Shown: positions 11,399-23,418 of the stretch, in pieces
Layout of the letters: each line of letters opens with the position of its first letter
Numbering within the stretch: position 1 is the stretch's first letter
NCBI GenBank assembly: GCA_022818135.1
Contig: JAFMSR010000002.1
Location: forward strand, 49,570,801 to 49,634,800
DNA length: 64,000 bases
Direction: 5' to 3'
DNA from: Saxidomus purpurata
Taxonomy: Eukaryota > Mollusca > Bivalvia > Venerida > Veneridae
Position numbers and translations under genes: made by a program
The notes under the pieces: generated by a model
Told to the model about the DNA's origin: nothing
Database searches by the model: none
What the model saw: only the letters and a program-made list of their open reading frames with translations

Positions 11399-12031
11399 AA
11401 ATATGCAGAGTCCTGAACAGAAGTGCACACACTTTCAACAAATATTTGCTTGGGTTTTGGATTTCACGGCATTTTATTATTACGAACATCCAGATGCTGA
11501 CATGTTTAATTCATGTGTATAGCAATTTTAAGACTGTGAATGTTAATTTTATGTTTATGGACTTTGACATGAATTTTAATGTCTAATATGAGTTTTAATG
11601 TCTAATATGAGTTTTAATGTCTAATATGAATTTTAATAAAGACAATCATGTTTGCAAAAAAAACACTTGTGATTCATATAAATGTACATTTTGTATATCC
11701 CATACACAGGAATGACCTGAGGTTGAAATTACAAAGTCTCATCCCCCAAAAGTTCTGGTCAATTTACTGCTGCCGAAGGCAGACCGGAATTTCAAGGTTC
11801 TGTTGATGTTTTCATTTTTTGCATGAATTACGGCAAAATTATGTCACTTTCTGAAATGTGATTAATGCTTGCATACAAGCTGCTACTCCTAAAATTACAG
11901 CAGATATTTGATTGAACTTTACATAGTCATACATTTAATTAATAAGTAGGAAAGGGAAAGCATCAAGGCCCATAACCCTTGCATAAATTTTGCCAAAAGT
12001 TTGACCCTTTTTTTTGACTTGCAGATTTTAG
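11399..12031. other. Unique AT-rich intergenic stretch
   Basis: Contains a short threefold repeat of agttttaatgtctaatatga (about 11570-11638) and nothing else I can assign. Confidence 0.6.
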
Positions 12032-13414
12032 TTTTTAGCTCGACTATTCGAAGAATAAGGAGACTATTGCACTCGCCCCAGCGTCGGCGTCGGCGTCTGC
12101 GTCTGCGTTGGTTAAAGTTTTTCATAAAGTCAAATATCTTGAATACTATCAAAGGTATTGACTTGAAACTCAAACTATATGTTAACCATCAACATCTTCA
12201 CCTGAGGAAACAATCCCCATAACTCTGTTTTGATTTTTGACAGATTTATGCCCCTTTTTAACTTAGAAATTTTGGTTAAAGTTTTTTATAAATTCAAATA
12301 TCTTGAATACTATCAAAGGTATTGACTTGAAACTCAAAGTATGTGTCTACCATCAACATCTACACCTGAGGAAACAATCCCCATAACTCTGTTTTGATTT
12401 TTGACAGATTGATGCCCCTTTTTAACTTAGAATTTTTGTTTAAAGTTTTTTTTTTAAATTCAAATATCTTGAATACTATATAAGGTATTGACTTGAAACT
12501 CAAAGTATGTGTCTACCATCAACATATACACCTGAGGAAACAATTCCCATAACTCTGTTTTGATTTTTGACAGATTTATGCCCCTTTTTAACCTAGAAGT
12601 TTTGGTATTTTTTTTTGTAAATTCAAATATCTTGAATACTATATAAGGTATTGACTTGAAACTCAAAGTATGTGTCTAACATCAACATTATACACCTGAG
12701 GAAACAATTCCCATAACTCTGTTTTGATTTTTTACAGATTTATGCCCCTTTTTAACTTTTGGTTTTGGTATTTTTTTTTTGTAAATTCAAATATCTTGAA
12801 TACGATATAAGGTATTGACTTGAAACTCAAAATATATGTTTACCATCAACATCTACACCTGAGGAAACAATCCCCATAACTCTGTTTTGATTTTTGATAG
12901 ATTTGTGTCCCTTTTTAACTTTGAATGTTTTGTTAAAGATAGAATACTATCGAACGTATTTACTGTCAACATCTTCACCAATGTTTTTGATTTTTGACAT
13001 ATTTATGCCCTTTTTAACTTAGAATTTTGTCACAGTTTTTCCAGACTAAAATGGAAATACTCAAAATGACTTTCTTTTGAAATGTCATAGAATAATTATG
13101 CAGCATGAAGCGGTCATGCTTTTTTAATTCTATACATATCAATTTTGAAAAGTTACAAAATTATTCATGATCAAATATACAAGGTCATGTATTTCTTTTA
13201 AATTATCCCCCCCATCCTCCCTCCAGTTGGCTTGCAGAATCCAGAGTAAGGCCTTGAATGCAATGTACATTTACAAAGGTCTTTGAACGAGTTTCATATC
13301 TTTGACCTTAATTCTTATAGACAATTACACAATACTCCTGTTCTTAGACAAAAACCCCATTTTACCAACAAGCTTTCGAATAGTCGAGCGTGCTGTCATG
13401 TGACAGCTCTTGTT
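12032..13414 (+). mobile_element. HINE-like element, AGCTCGAC family, near-complete
   Basis: The best preserved element of its kind here. The 5' subterminal repeat GCTCGACTATTCGAA (12038-12052) is the exact inverse of TTCGAATAGTCGAGC (13375-13389). A GCGTCG/GCGTCT microsatellite follows (12079-12110), then five tandem units of about 180 bases (tcaaatatcttgaatacta, ggtattgacttgaaactca, catcaacatctacacctga, ccataactctgttttgat). At the 3' end a perfect hairpin GCTGTCA-tg-TGACAGC (13392-13407) is followed by TCTTGTT. Arrangement and lack of terminal inverted repeats fit a non-autonomous Helentron. Arginine-rich frames at its 5' end come from the microsatellite and are not genes. Confidence 0.65.
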
Positions 13415-13779
13415 ACTTTAGTTTCTACTTTCTAAACTACTGTAGACTATCTTGAAATTTCACTCCAGTCTTTAAAATGATAAACCATTCTGAAAGGAGC
13501 AAGTCCACATATCTTTGACTTTATTATGTAAATGATACCACCTTTAGACTTGGAAATTCTGGTTAAAGTTCAGAATGGAAATATCTATCTTCAAAATAAT
13601 AGCAGGCACTTGAGATAGATAAGATTGCTGAAAGGAGCAAGTCGGATATTTCTGAACTATGTTTTGACCAAAGTATGACCTGTTGATAGATGTGTTTAAA
13701 TTTCAATGTGAATGTATTTTTAACAGTCAAGTAAACTGTCATACAGACTGCATTTGTTCAGAGCAGATTTTTTAAGAGC

Positions 13780-14703
13780 TTTTTTTAGCCCACCTGAGCT
13801 TGAAGTGCTCAAAGGTGAGCTATTGTGATTGCGTGGTGTCTGTTGTTTGTCTGTCCGTCCACACTTAATCTTGTGTATGCAACAGGGGCTGCATTTTTCA
13901 CTAGATCTTTATGAAACTTGGTCAGTATGACTGCCTTGATGAGATGTAGGTCGACTTTGAATATGGGTCATCTGTGGTCAAAAACTAGGTTACAGGGTCA
14001 AATCATAGAAAAACCTTGTGTATGCAATAGAGGTTGCATTTTTGATTGGATCTTCATGAAACTTGGTCAAAATGACTGTCTTGGTGAAATCTAGATTGAG
14101 TTCGAATATTGGTCATCTGGGGTCAAAAACTAGGTCACCTGGTCAAATCATAGAAAAACCTTGTGTATGCAGTAGGTGTCATTTTTCATTGGATCTTCAT
14201 GGAACTTGGTCAGTATGATTGCCTTCATAAAATATATGTCGAGTAAGAATTTGGGTCATCTGGAGTCAAAAACTAGGTCACCTTGTCAAATCATAGAAGA
14301 ACCTTGGGTATGCAATAGAGGTTGCATTTTTTATTTGATTTGTATGAAACTTGGTCAGTATGTTTAACTTGATGAAATCTAGGTTGAGTTCGAATATGGG
14401 TCATCTGGGGTCAAAAGCAGTGTCACAGGGTCAAATCATAGAAAAACATTATGTATGCAATGTTGTCTGTATTTTTCACTGGAACTACATGAAACTTGAT
14501 CAGAATGACTGCCTTGATGAAAGTTAGGTCGAGTTCGATATAGGTCATCTGAGTTCAAAAAGTAGGTCATGTGGTCAAATCATAGAGAAACCTTGTGTAT
14601 GCAATAGAGGTTGCATTTTTCATTGGATCTTTATGAAGCTTGGTCAGTATGATTGCCTTGATGAAATCTAGTTTGAGTTAGCCAGGTGAGCGATAAAGGG
14701 CAT
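13780..14703 (+). mobile_element. HINE-like element, CACCTGAGC family, 3'-truncated, tandem core
   Basis: Starts ttttttagcccacctgagct with the inverse aggtgagct just downstream, then ctgtccgtcc and about six units of roughly 145 bases (cttgtgtatgcaatagaggt, ttgcatttttcattggatct, atgaaacttggtcagtatga). It stops at gccaggtgagcgataaaggg and lacks the hairpin and CTTGTT end that complete members carry. Confidence 0.6.
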
Positions 14704-15454
14704 GAGTAAGGGACCTGATTAGTCGTGTTCTTTTCCTTAGTAGATTTGCAAAGAAAAATACTTACAAAATTTATAATAAAAAGAATGACAATATATTGTA
14801 TTAATAACAATCTTAAGAACATTTTGTGAATCTCATGAAAATATTGTGACAACTATTGTTCAACACACATTACCAATATATTGTTATAACCCTAACATGT
14901 TCCCACCACCAAATCTCTTATGTTGATCTGCTGTATTGATTCAGTATAATGGATGCTAGAGCTAAAAGTTAAGATGTTACAAGGTTGAATTTTTTAGTCG
15001 TGTAAAACACGTAAAGTAGTGAGATCAGCATTTTTAATAGTAAGTATAATAAATATTTAATACTTTAGAGAAGTCTTCCAGACTAACAGTTCTGATACAA
15101 TACGTTGACATAATTTACATGTACGGTATTATATTTTAATATGTAACCTGGTTTCATTTACATGCATAGTGTGATAATGACGATTGCAGGAGTATGTGCT
15201 AGTGTGCTTGATCTTCATTTGTGACTATAGCCATTAAATTACAGCACAGGTTTCCTATAATTCATACAAAATATAAACATTTGAACCTTTGTTACCTTGT
15301 GACCAGGATCAAGCTTTTTAACTGGCTGTCACTATGGTTACATTATAAACAGTAAGTGTATATTAAGTAAAGACTTCATGAATGGCAACTTCACTTTTGT
15401 TGTGTTACTTTGGTTCATAGACAGTTGTACATACTAATAGAAGACACTGGTGAC

Positions 15455-15485
<31 letters not shown>

Positions 15486-15690
15486 AAACAATACTTGGTG
15501 ACACTTCCTTCCTCATGCATTACGGAGAAAAGGAAAAGAAAATGGAGAAGTATCTTTTGTGTTCCTTTTTGAGATGAAGGTGTTAGTGGGGGAACATCCA
15601 TTGTTTCAAATGATATCCTGGTTGTAAAGAATCTACCAGAATCTTACCACATACATTTTGTAGGTCAGCCAAATACACGTAATGGAACTG
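14704..15690. other. Unique intergenic stretch with a CAA microsatellite
   Basis: AT-rich, no gene seen. A run of aca/aac triplets occupies about 15457-15492. Confidence 0.6.
15457..15492. repeat. (CAA)n microsatellite
   Basis: About ten near-perfect aac triplets, then aaaaacaa. Confidence 0.85.
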
Positions 15691-16483
15691 CTAACGCTAC
15701 CTTTCAATATTTTTGAATATCTCAGAAACTGTATCAGATATCTTAACCAAATTTTCACAACATGTGGACTGTTGTATTTCACCGCTAGTGAACTAATACA
15801 TTATTTGGTGGTTGCGTAAATACCCTTTTACCGCACGTGTAATGTACGCTACCCTCGAAATTGAGTCGCAAAAATGAACAACGCATTTCACAGGTTTAAA
15901 ATCAATCTCTTAATCTGTTACTCCATCTCAACAATATTTTACAATAGTAAATTTATAAAATAATAAAAATATAATTGCAACCTTAAATTCCTTTAAACAA
16001 TGGCAACATGTTACAAAGCGCAAACCAAAAAAGCTGATTTCTTTTCGGACAGTTTAGGAACTGCATAACAGCACAACGGTACCCTTAACCAGAATAATCA
16101 GGCACTCTTATTATTGGTTATTGTCTTCCCAGCAACATCGTTTTTGAAAACGTACAATATTGTGACCTTGACGGATATTCAGTCCATCGAGAATGAAACA
16201 AGTCCGAGAAAAAATGAAATGTGACCGCACACAAGGCCCAGTAGCACAGACTTTTATACGTGCATTCCGTCCAGTTACTAACACATTACGAAATCGGCAA
16301 ATTGCGACTTTTGATTTTGGGGGTTATTGTCTTTAAGCTAGTGTACTTTAATAACTAGTAAGTTGTTTGCAGTAACAATTATACAAAATTTGTCTAATAT
16401 ACTTGATATTATTCGTGTGAAGTTTCAAGTGAATTCTTACAGTAGTTTTCAAAATAATGAATAAAGACTAAAGGTAGCGTTAG
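15691..16483. mobile_element. Candidate TIR element (CTAACGCTACCTTT ends)
   Basis: CTAACGCTACCTTT at 15691 has an exact inverse AAAGGTAGCGTTAG ending at 16483, with weaker similarity continuing inward. The span of about 790 bases is AT-rich with no transposase-like frame. I could not fix a target-site duplication, so the ends are approximate. A short acgctacc also recurs internally near 15847. Confidence 0.45.
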
Positions 16484-16627
16484 AGTCATCTTGAACCTCT
16501 GGATGTGATCATGTACGCTAAAGACTTCTTCCCAAAACATACCTCTCACTAACACAAAATGATGTTTTCCAAAACTAGGGTTCTGTAGAATCAGAAAGTA
16601 CCTGAACGCATTTACACATGAAGTCAC

Positions 16628-16708
16628 ATCTACCCAGTGTAGGATTCAAACCCAAGACCTACTTGCAAGTCAGACACTCTAACCAATTGAGCTTACCTGG
16701 CTCCTGGA
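16628..16708 (-). mobile_element. tRNA-derived SINE head
   Basis: Read on the minus strand it has a tRNA-like A box (TAAGCTCAATTGGTTAGAG), a ctgacttgcaag anticodon-like region and a B box (GGGTTTGAATCC). The stems do not form a good tRNA, so a SINE head is likelier than a working tRNA gene. Tail not delimited. Confidence 0.5.
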
Positions 16709-16812
16709 TACTCAGAAGCCTAAGCTCACTTCTAACAGTTTATCCTGCAGTTTTCATGTTTCCCTGTAAATTCATTTATTTGTTCAGTTCGATATTATGT
16801 GTGTGATCTGGT

Positions 16813-17797
16813 TCACTTACAGTAAAGGCCTGGAGGATTATGCATAAAAATACTAAAGTCTCTCAAATCTGGAAACTGCATCTGCACGTTTTCCTGTAAG
16901 ACTCTAGGTTTCACCCGGACAGCTTTACGTCTAAGTCTCTCATTTACTCGGACAGCAATCTGACCCAATGACGCCTGTGTTTGCGTCTCTGGGAAGAAGA
17001 AAGCTAAATACTTTTTGACCACTTCCTTCCTGGCTGGATCTAGCTCCTTCTTCCCTCACGTACCGTTCCAATTGTAGGTGCACTGGAGATTTTCTGGCCC
17101 AAACAGTTCAGGAAAGAGAACTTCAATCAATTTGCATTCGAAATGACCTGATCCTTTAGACTCTAAGAATAGGGTTCTCACTAATGCTTCGCTCAAATAC
17201 TCAGTGACGGGAACCGTTGACAGTTCACTGCTTACTCCAGTTGGAAGCATCACGGCACCAGATGCCTGCCGCGATGCAAAGGCATCCACCTTCCCTTCAA
17301 GTTGTGTCAAATGCGATGACATCTCAGTGACACGCTTCGAAACTCCGACCACTGTCCTCTCTATGTCCACCATCTTCCTGAGCACCTGCATCAACAGGGA
17401 GTGTGTCGACGTCAAAGATTGCCCATTTCGTTGACCCCTGAATGTTAATATTGATGGGCTATTAGGTGCCTCTTCATGTGTTGGTTTTCCCCTGTTAATC
17501 ACTCTCATCTGTGGTTACTGTTGCAGGCACCTCTATCTCCTTTGATGCATTGGGCGTCGGTAATGGTGTGGAAGTAAATTCTGGCCGTTGTATTACATCT
17601 GTGGTTGCTTCTGTTCTTGTAGCTTCTTCCTCCGCTGGTATCTCGGGCAATGGTGCTGGTGTAACCTCGTCTCTGGTGTTAGTTGGGGACCTCGTCACAT
17701 CGGTATTTGGCACAGTAGTTTCGGGATTCTGTTCAGTGTTTGATTTTTTTAACATGTGACATTTTGGCTTGTCTGCTTTCTTGTCAGTGCGGGTTTT
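16813..17797 (-). pseudogene. Broken gene with BEN-domain-like C terminus
   Basis: On the minus strand an acceptor-like sequence (tttttttaatacttcag, ending 17798) precedes a frame with a Thr/Pro/Glu-rich segment that stops at 17495. A second frame opens at 17508 (MRVINRGKPT) with a helical heptad-like stretch (LLMQVLRKMVDIERTVVGVS) and then VRTLFLESKG, VLFPELFGPENL. TGA at 17058-17056 interrupts it, but the same frame continues for 81 codons: GKKELDPARKEVVKKYLAFF, FPETQTQASLGQIAVRVNER and LRRKAVRVK. The pattern LF...L then LDP, FP and a closing IAVRVNERLRR resembles a BEN domain (DNA/chromatin binding) by family knowledge; I could not score it. One frame break plus one stop suggest a relic; a real splice site near GGTACGTGAG is an alternative. 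Confidence 0.45.
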
Positions 17798-18556
17798 CTG
17801 AAGTATTAAAAAAAAATTATTACAGCTAATGCTGTATTGCAACATAAATCAATACATGTACAAATTAACATGATCATTCTTCCCATTAATTTCCCGTTTG
17901 TTTTCGGCTTGTGCAGAAAGCATAAAACTTTCATCATTTTTGAATCACTTTACAAATTTTCAATGTTCGTGAGGTCGATTAGAATGTTCGTGACGTTTTT
18001 TGTGGGCTCATTGAGCTCCAGTCGACATAAAATGTGCAAAATTGGCTATCTTGAAGGCTTCGTCTTAACAACATACATTGAGTATTTGATGAACTTACGA
18101 TATGAGGGGATATGGGTAACTAACATTTATTACTATGTTCTACTCCAGCTTGGACGTATAAAGTTGACTGTGGCCACCTTAAGACCGACTGAAGCAAGTC
18201 GTTGCACATGTGCCAATATTTTAAATCGTCGTATTTACATGATTGTTATAATACAGTTGTTGTGAATTGGTGATATATTTGAGCTAAAAATATAAAGGAA
18301 ATAACGAAAATGATCCTGCTTACAAGTGCACGAATACTTGGAACTGACAACATACACAATTTGCTAATTGTCACTGATAGGAAAAACAGTCGTATTCTTA
18401 GTTTGTATTCAGATTGGAATTTGCAACATGTCAGTGAAAACTAAAATGTCAACACATCCATTATTTACCTGCATGTCAACATTTTGACAATACACATACG
18501 CAACTAACACATGTATATATATATATAAATATAAGGGTCCTCTTTTATCAATATTA

Positions 18557-18850
18557 GTCAGCCCGGATAGTTCAATAGGTAGAGCACGAGACTTGTAATC
18601 TCGGGGTTGTGGGTTCGATTCCCAGGGCTGACCAACTAAAATTACTAACAGTCTTTCGGATGAGACTTAAAAACCGAGGTCCCATGTATGGGTGAAAACC
18701 TGGCATGATAAAGAACCAGGGGTGTCTCTGGAATTGGGACGCTTTCTGTATCTTGCACTATCCCCCGAAAACCTAAAATAACTGAACTCTTCTGGGGGCG
18801 TTGGTCATATTAGAAACCGGTACCAACGATAAAACCCTAATATACCATAC
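18557..18850 (+). mobile_element. tRNA-derived SINE with conserved central domain, intact target duplication
   Basis: The head GTCAGCCCGGATAGTTCAAT...AGGTAGAGC has an A box, an anticodon-like loop CTTGTAA flanked by CGAGA/TCTCG, and a B box GGGTTCGATTCCC. GTCAGCC pairs with GGCTGAC before CCA. The body has TCTTTCGGATGAGACTTAAA / CCGAGGTCCC, which I recognise as the central domain of a widespread animal SINE superfamily (MetaSINE-type, from memory). The tail region is agaaccaggggtgtctctgg and onward. An 11-bp duplication TATCAATATTA flanks it exactly (18546-18556 and 18851-18861), which marks a retrotransposed copy. The head is Lys-like in its D arm but reads TGT as anticodon; it is not counted as a functional tRNA gene. 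Confidence 0.85.
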
Positions 18851-19082
18851 TATCAATATTACCAGTCAAAAAATAAAAATGATTAAAGTTGACCAGGAGA
18901 CTAAATTGGCTATTGTAGACCTGCACAAGGTTTGTACCATAAGTGGTTATTTCTGTAGGCTCAAAGTTCTGCCTTTCTTTTGTTGTAAAATGAGGTATTT
19001 TTAATTTCTGCAGACATTATTTCTCAGGCATTAACTGTGGGTATTGGGTATGTGTCTGGAATGTAAAAGTGAGAAAATAAAT

Positions 19083-19412
19083 GTTGAAACAATCTGGGGG
19101 CCACATTTAATACCCAATCATCATGAAATTTGGTCAGAATGTTTAACTTGATGATTTCTAGGTTAAAATTGAATAATTGGCACATGGGATTAAAAATTCG
19201 GTCAAATGGTCATAGCAAGAAAAACCATGCTTCATACTAAAGTCTTGTTTGATACATTGTAGCAGTCACTATTTATAACCAATTGTCATGTAAATTGGTC
19301 AGAATTTTGTCTTGTTAAGGTCAAACAGAGTGTTTATGTTTATGATATAAATTTACAGTCATGTTAGGTCATAAGTTAGTCAGTTATGTGATCTTGGCCC
19401 TATTGCTTTCAA
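19083..19412 (+). repeat. Fragment of a CACCTGAGC-family repeat
   Basis: Shares ggccacatttaatacccaat, tcatcatgaaatttggtcag and taaggtcaaacagagtgttt with the element at 9537, and ends gtgatcttggccctattg. No 5' end. Confidence 0.5.
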
Positions 19413-22400
19413 AACCTGTCACCATTGTACATTTTCAGACAGTATTACAAGTACAAGTCCATGGTGTACTATATATGCAGCATTGCTGTTCATTTTCATG
19501 TTTGAAATTTGTTAAAGCAGGGTGTGCCAGTATTGTTACATTTTGTAATAAATCGCTATTCACCCAAAAATTATGAAAAAAGCGGTTATGAAAGTTTTAC
19601 CAAACTACAACATGTACAATTCAGTTAATCTGATCAAGATTTACAAGGATATTCCTTTCATTGTAGTTGATTTAAAAATGTCTTGACTTTATTTAAATTG
19701 TGCCGAGCGTTAGGGTATGCCGCTTTAATGGCTACTCTTAACATTGTATGTTACTTAGTATGGTAACATATTGTATTGCAAAATACCAAGCACAGATGTT
19801 CCACACAAAGAAATTAATATCTAATTTATATGTATTTGCTGTTTATAAAACATTATACACGTATATTAATAATATTCATATATTAATATGTACATAAATT
19901 AGTTTTGAATGATAATATCACAAGTTTCTAGAGTCAAACACAATTGTACATATTTTATTGTTTTGAACGCATTCACTATTCAGGCTGTTGTATATATTTC
20001 TCTTCCATTTATTGTAGACTTAAGTTCTTATTGCTAGTACAGTCCAACCTTCCCCAAATGACACCTCCCAAGGGCAATATCCTCCCTAAAGAAACACACA
20101 TTTTCTTTCTGTTTGTGTCAGTTAAGTAGGGAATTGAACTCACCAGAACTACACCTCTACAACAAATATATTTCTGTGTTCACAAGAGACTGGTTGAACT
20201 GTGTTATATATGTTAACTATGTATGATTTTTGACCAGTCATCATGTAAAATGGAAGTGTATTGTAAGTTTGCTATACTAATTTTCTCAGTCTCCCAAATA
20301 TAGTACAGGTGTAACAGTACTGACTACTGAATAAACCTATCATCTCCCTCCAAATAAGGGATAGAGCATACTGTATCACATGTGTAGCTTTACAGTGCTA
20401 CAAGCTAGTAGATTTAGGTTGCAGCATTACGACCTGTAAATAGCTGTTTTTTCTCAATCTAGTGTAAAACTGAAAATCTGTTTTTAATATCAAAGTCAAA
20501 AATTGAAAATCTGCATAATTTGTATGGCACTTTTTATTTCCATCTGTGAATTAGAGAAGGTACTCAGTATAACTAATGTTTAACATGTTTTCAAACCATT
20601 CATCATGTTTTAAACAATTGTAATATGTCCATTTTGAACAATAAAATACTTCATTTAAAAATGTCTGAAACCTTGTCAAGGGATTGGTCCTCATCCGGTA
20701 GACTTAGATGCTAGCAGCTAATGCTACTGTATTACACACATGTAAGACTAGGGGTATCCACTGCCGAAAGCCAGGGTGCAGAGATAACCTTGAAAAGCTA
20801 TATTCTTATTTCATGCACTAGACCACCATTTTGTTACAAACATACTTGTCTAGTAGAGTTACTTCCCTTTGACCTACACTATATAACTAATGAGATTGTT
20901 TTTTCCAGTGAAAATCTTTAATAAAAGCAGGAAAGTACTTCAGCGTTTTCAATTAAACTTGATGGCCATATGTTATTAAGATGAAAAGAAATTTTACACA
21001 TACATTCTACAAAGATCTCTATAATGTTTATAAATGTTTGCTTGTGTAGCTTTTGGTGCTTTTGATGTTGGGTACTATGTCATAAGTTTTGACAGACAGA
21101 TTTAAAACTTGTCACTTCCAATCTGCTTTCAAACTCCACACTTTAGCTTAAGTGATTTATAAGCCAAGAAAATACCTGCGCTTTTTGATCTTGTAAAGTG
21201 AATACCATAAATTGAATCATTTAAGCAGGGAAAGTTAAATATCAACTGGTGACTTGGTTCTTTTAAACTGACAGGCTGTACATAGTTACAAAGTAGATGA
21301 TTTTAGGCATTCTGCTAAGGTGTTGAGGTATGTACCAAAGGAAAATCGCATATTATGGGATTGGTATGAGTCCTTAATGTGTATCTTTTGGTACTGAAAT
21401 ACTATGACCCAGTCTAAAAATAAGAATTATCCTGAAAAGCTGTTGAATTTAATCAGTTTCATTGGAGTTCTGACTGTTTGATATCTCGTATTTTACAAAT
21501 TGAAACAAAGTCTGTCATGATATTTTAGCCCCGCATTCGGTGCACCATTATCTTGGATTTCTGTCAAATTGCAACAACAGTGGTCTATAAATTAAACATA
21601 TCTTTAAAATTTGTGGACTTGTAATCTCTCAGAATTTGGTGAAAAAAACAAGGCTCTATGAACTGTCTGAAATTAACGTAATTTAGAAAGAATCATCCAG
21701 TAAAAAGGTTCCAGTATAAATTATGTAAAGTGTTTCTGGATTTTTGAAATTATATGCTTCCAAATTAACAAGCTTTACAAAAGTTTTTGATTTATTCCAA
21801 CATAAACATAAATTAAATGGAACTCGCCAATATTTGCAACAGATTTTCTCAAATTGCTATATAGATTTTATCTTGTGTTCTTGATTTTAGCCATTACTTT
21901 TACATTCTATGTTGAAGTACAGTATATCATTCTGGAGAATTTAAATTTGTTTCCCTGGAAACGGTGAACGAGCAGCTTTAAGTGATGTACTCACCATCCT
22001 GGTAATAGTCTAGAAAGATTAATTAATTGCTTTAAATATCACACAAACAGTTTGATGCCATTTCTTCTTCTCTTGTTGCAGTTCTTTATCTGAGTCATTT
22101 TGAAAGAATTACTGGTATTTATGAGTATTTGTTTATTCCTTCTAAAGCTTCACACATGTTTTATTTACTGACTGTGCTTGCGTTTGTCTCCAAATGATCG
22201 AACCAAAACCATTGAATGGAAGTTGATGAAAATCCGGAGATTGTCCGTTTTCAAATTATTTCTCTGAAACTGTTACATGGATTTCTATACATTAGTTTCA
22301 TATCAATGATCCATGTTGAAAACCTCTACCAAGGTTATGAGATATTGATGTGCCAAAAGCGTGACCAGTAGGGGTTGGGCTGATTTCTATATCTAGATCA

Positions 22401-22744
22401 AGTAAACTTAAAAAAAAGATCTGCCTCACCAGACACTATTTGTAAGTTTTTAAAATAGTTTCACAGAAATTGTCGTTAAAAATGTAACACAATAACAAAC
22501 AATTGCTTTTGCTTTGTCAGTAAATGGTGGCTGGATTGTATGGCTGATAAGTTCCTTGTATGTCTATAATATTAAAGTAACTTTCAAAACTTTTCCCCTT
22601 AGGAACTTCTAGATCTAGTATTTGTCAGATTTTGTTGATATTTCACAACAGAAAAAAAACTGTGCACAAAGTGTGGAGCTGCTCGCAGACGTTCAAACTT
22701 GCACATATTGCGTTATTATGCTTGCTAATGTTTCAATTGAATAT
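19413..22744. other. Unique intergenic stretch
   Basis: AT-rich sequence without convincing exons, repeats with clear ends or RNA genes. Frames here are short and of mixed composition, as expected by chance. Confidence 0.55.
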
Positions 22745-23418
22745 GTTCTCATTCAAAATCTCCTCTGAAACCACTAGGCCAATGTTGATGAAACTTGGCA
22801 GGGATGTTTCTTCCATAAAGCCCTCTCATAGTTGTTCAAATAGTTTCATTCCATGCAGAACTCTTGTTGCTATGGCAACAAATAGGAAAAACTTTAAAAG
22901 TTTTCTTTTCAAGAACAGGAAGGCCTAGAGCTTAGATATTTGGCATGTGGCATTGCCTTGTTGACATCTACCAAGATTATTCAAATTATGACCAGAGGGT
23001 CAAAATTGACCCCACCTGGGGGTCACTTGTTTTTACATAGGTAAACATAGTAATTTGTTTAAAAATCTTCTTCTCTGAAACCACAAGGCCTAGATCTTAG
23101 ATATTTAGCATATGACATTACCTAGTGGACTTCTACAAAGATTTTCAAATCATGACCCCAAGGAAAAAATTGACCCTGCCCGTGGGGTCACTTGATTTAA
23201 CATAGGCTGACATAGGGAAGACTAAAAATGTTTCTTGTCTTGAACCACTAGGCCCAGAGCTTACATATTTGGAATGTAGTATTTAGTATCCTCTATGAAG
23301 ATTGTTTAAATCAGAACCCCAAGGTCAAATTGACCCTTCTTGCTATTGATGACCTTGTATTATAGCCAATGGTAGCCATGTGAGCTACATGTATATAGGG
23401 CAATCTTGGCCCTCTTGT
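22745..23418 (+). repeat. HINE-like repeat, gaccccacc-core family, 5'-incomplete
   Basis: Four imperfect units with tctgaaaccactaggcc, agagcttagatatttggcat, caaattatgaccagagggtc and aaattgaccccacctggggg, the same core as at 10625. It ends tgtgagctac...GGGC-aatctt-GGCCC and TCTTGTA (hairpin about 23398-23413), again the shared 3' signature. Confidence 0.55.

Noticed and set aside
12001..12222. Arginine-rich frames on both strands near the GCGTCG run
   Set aside because: Arg run is the translated microsatellite of a repeat element.
17837..18265. 142-codon plus-strand frame beside the BEN-like relic
   Set aside because: Hydrophobic, low-complexity composition with no motif, no splice context and no start support; likely chance in AT-rich DNA.
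18557..18633. tRNA-Thr(TGT) gene
   Set aside because: The match is real for A and B boxes, but the downstream SINE body and flanking 11-bp duplication show a retrotransposed SINE; the T stem also has a mismatch.
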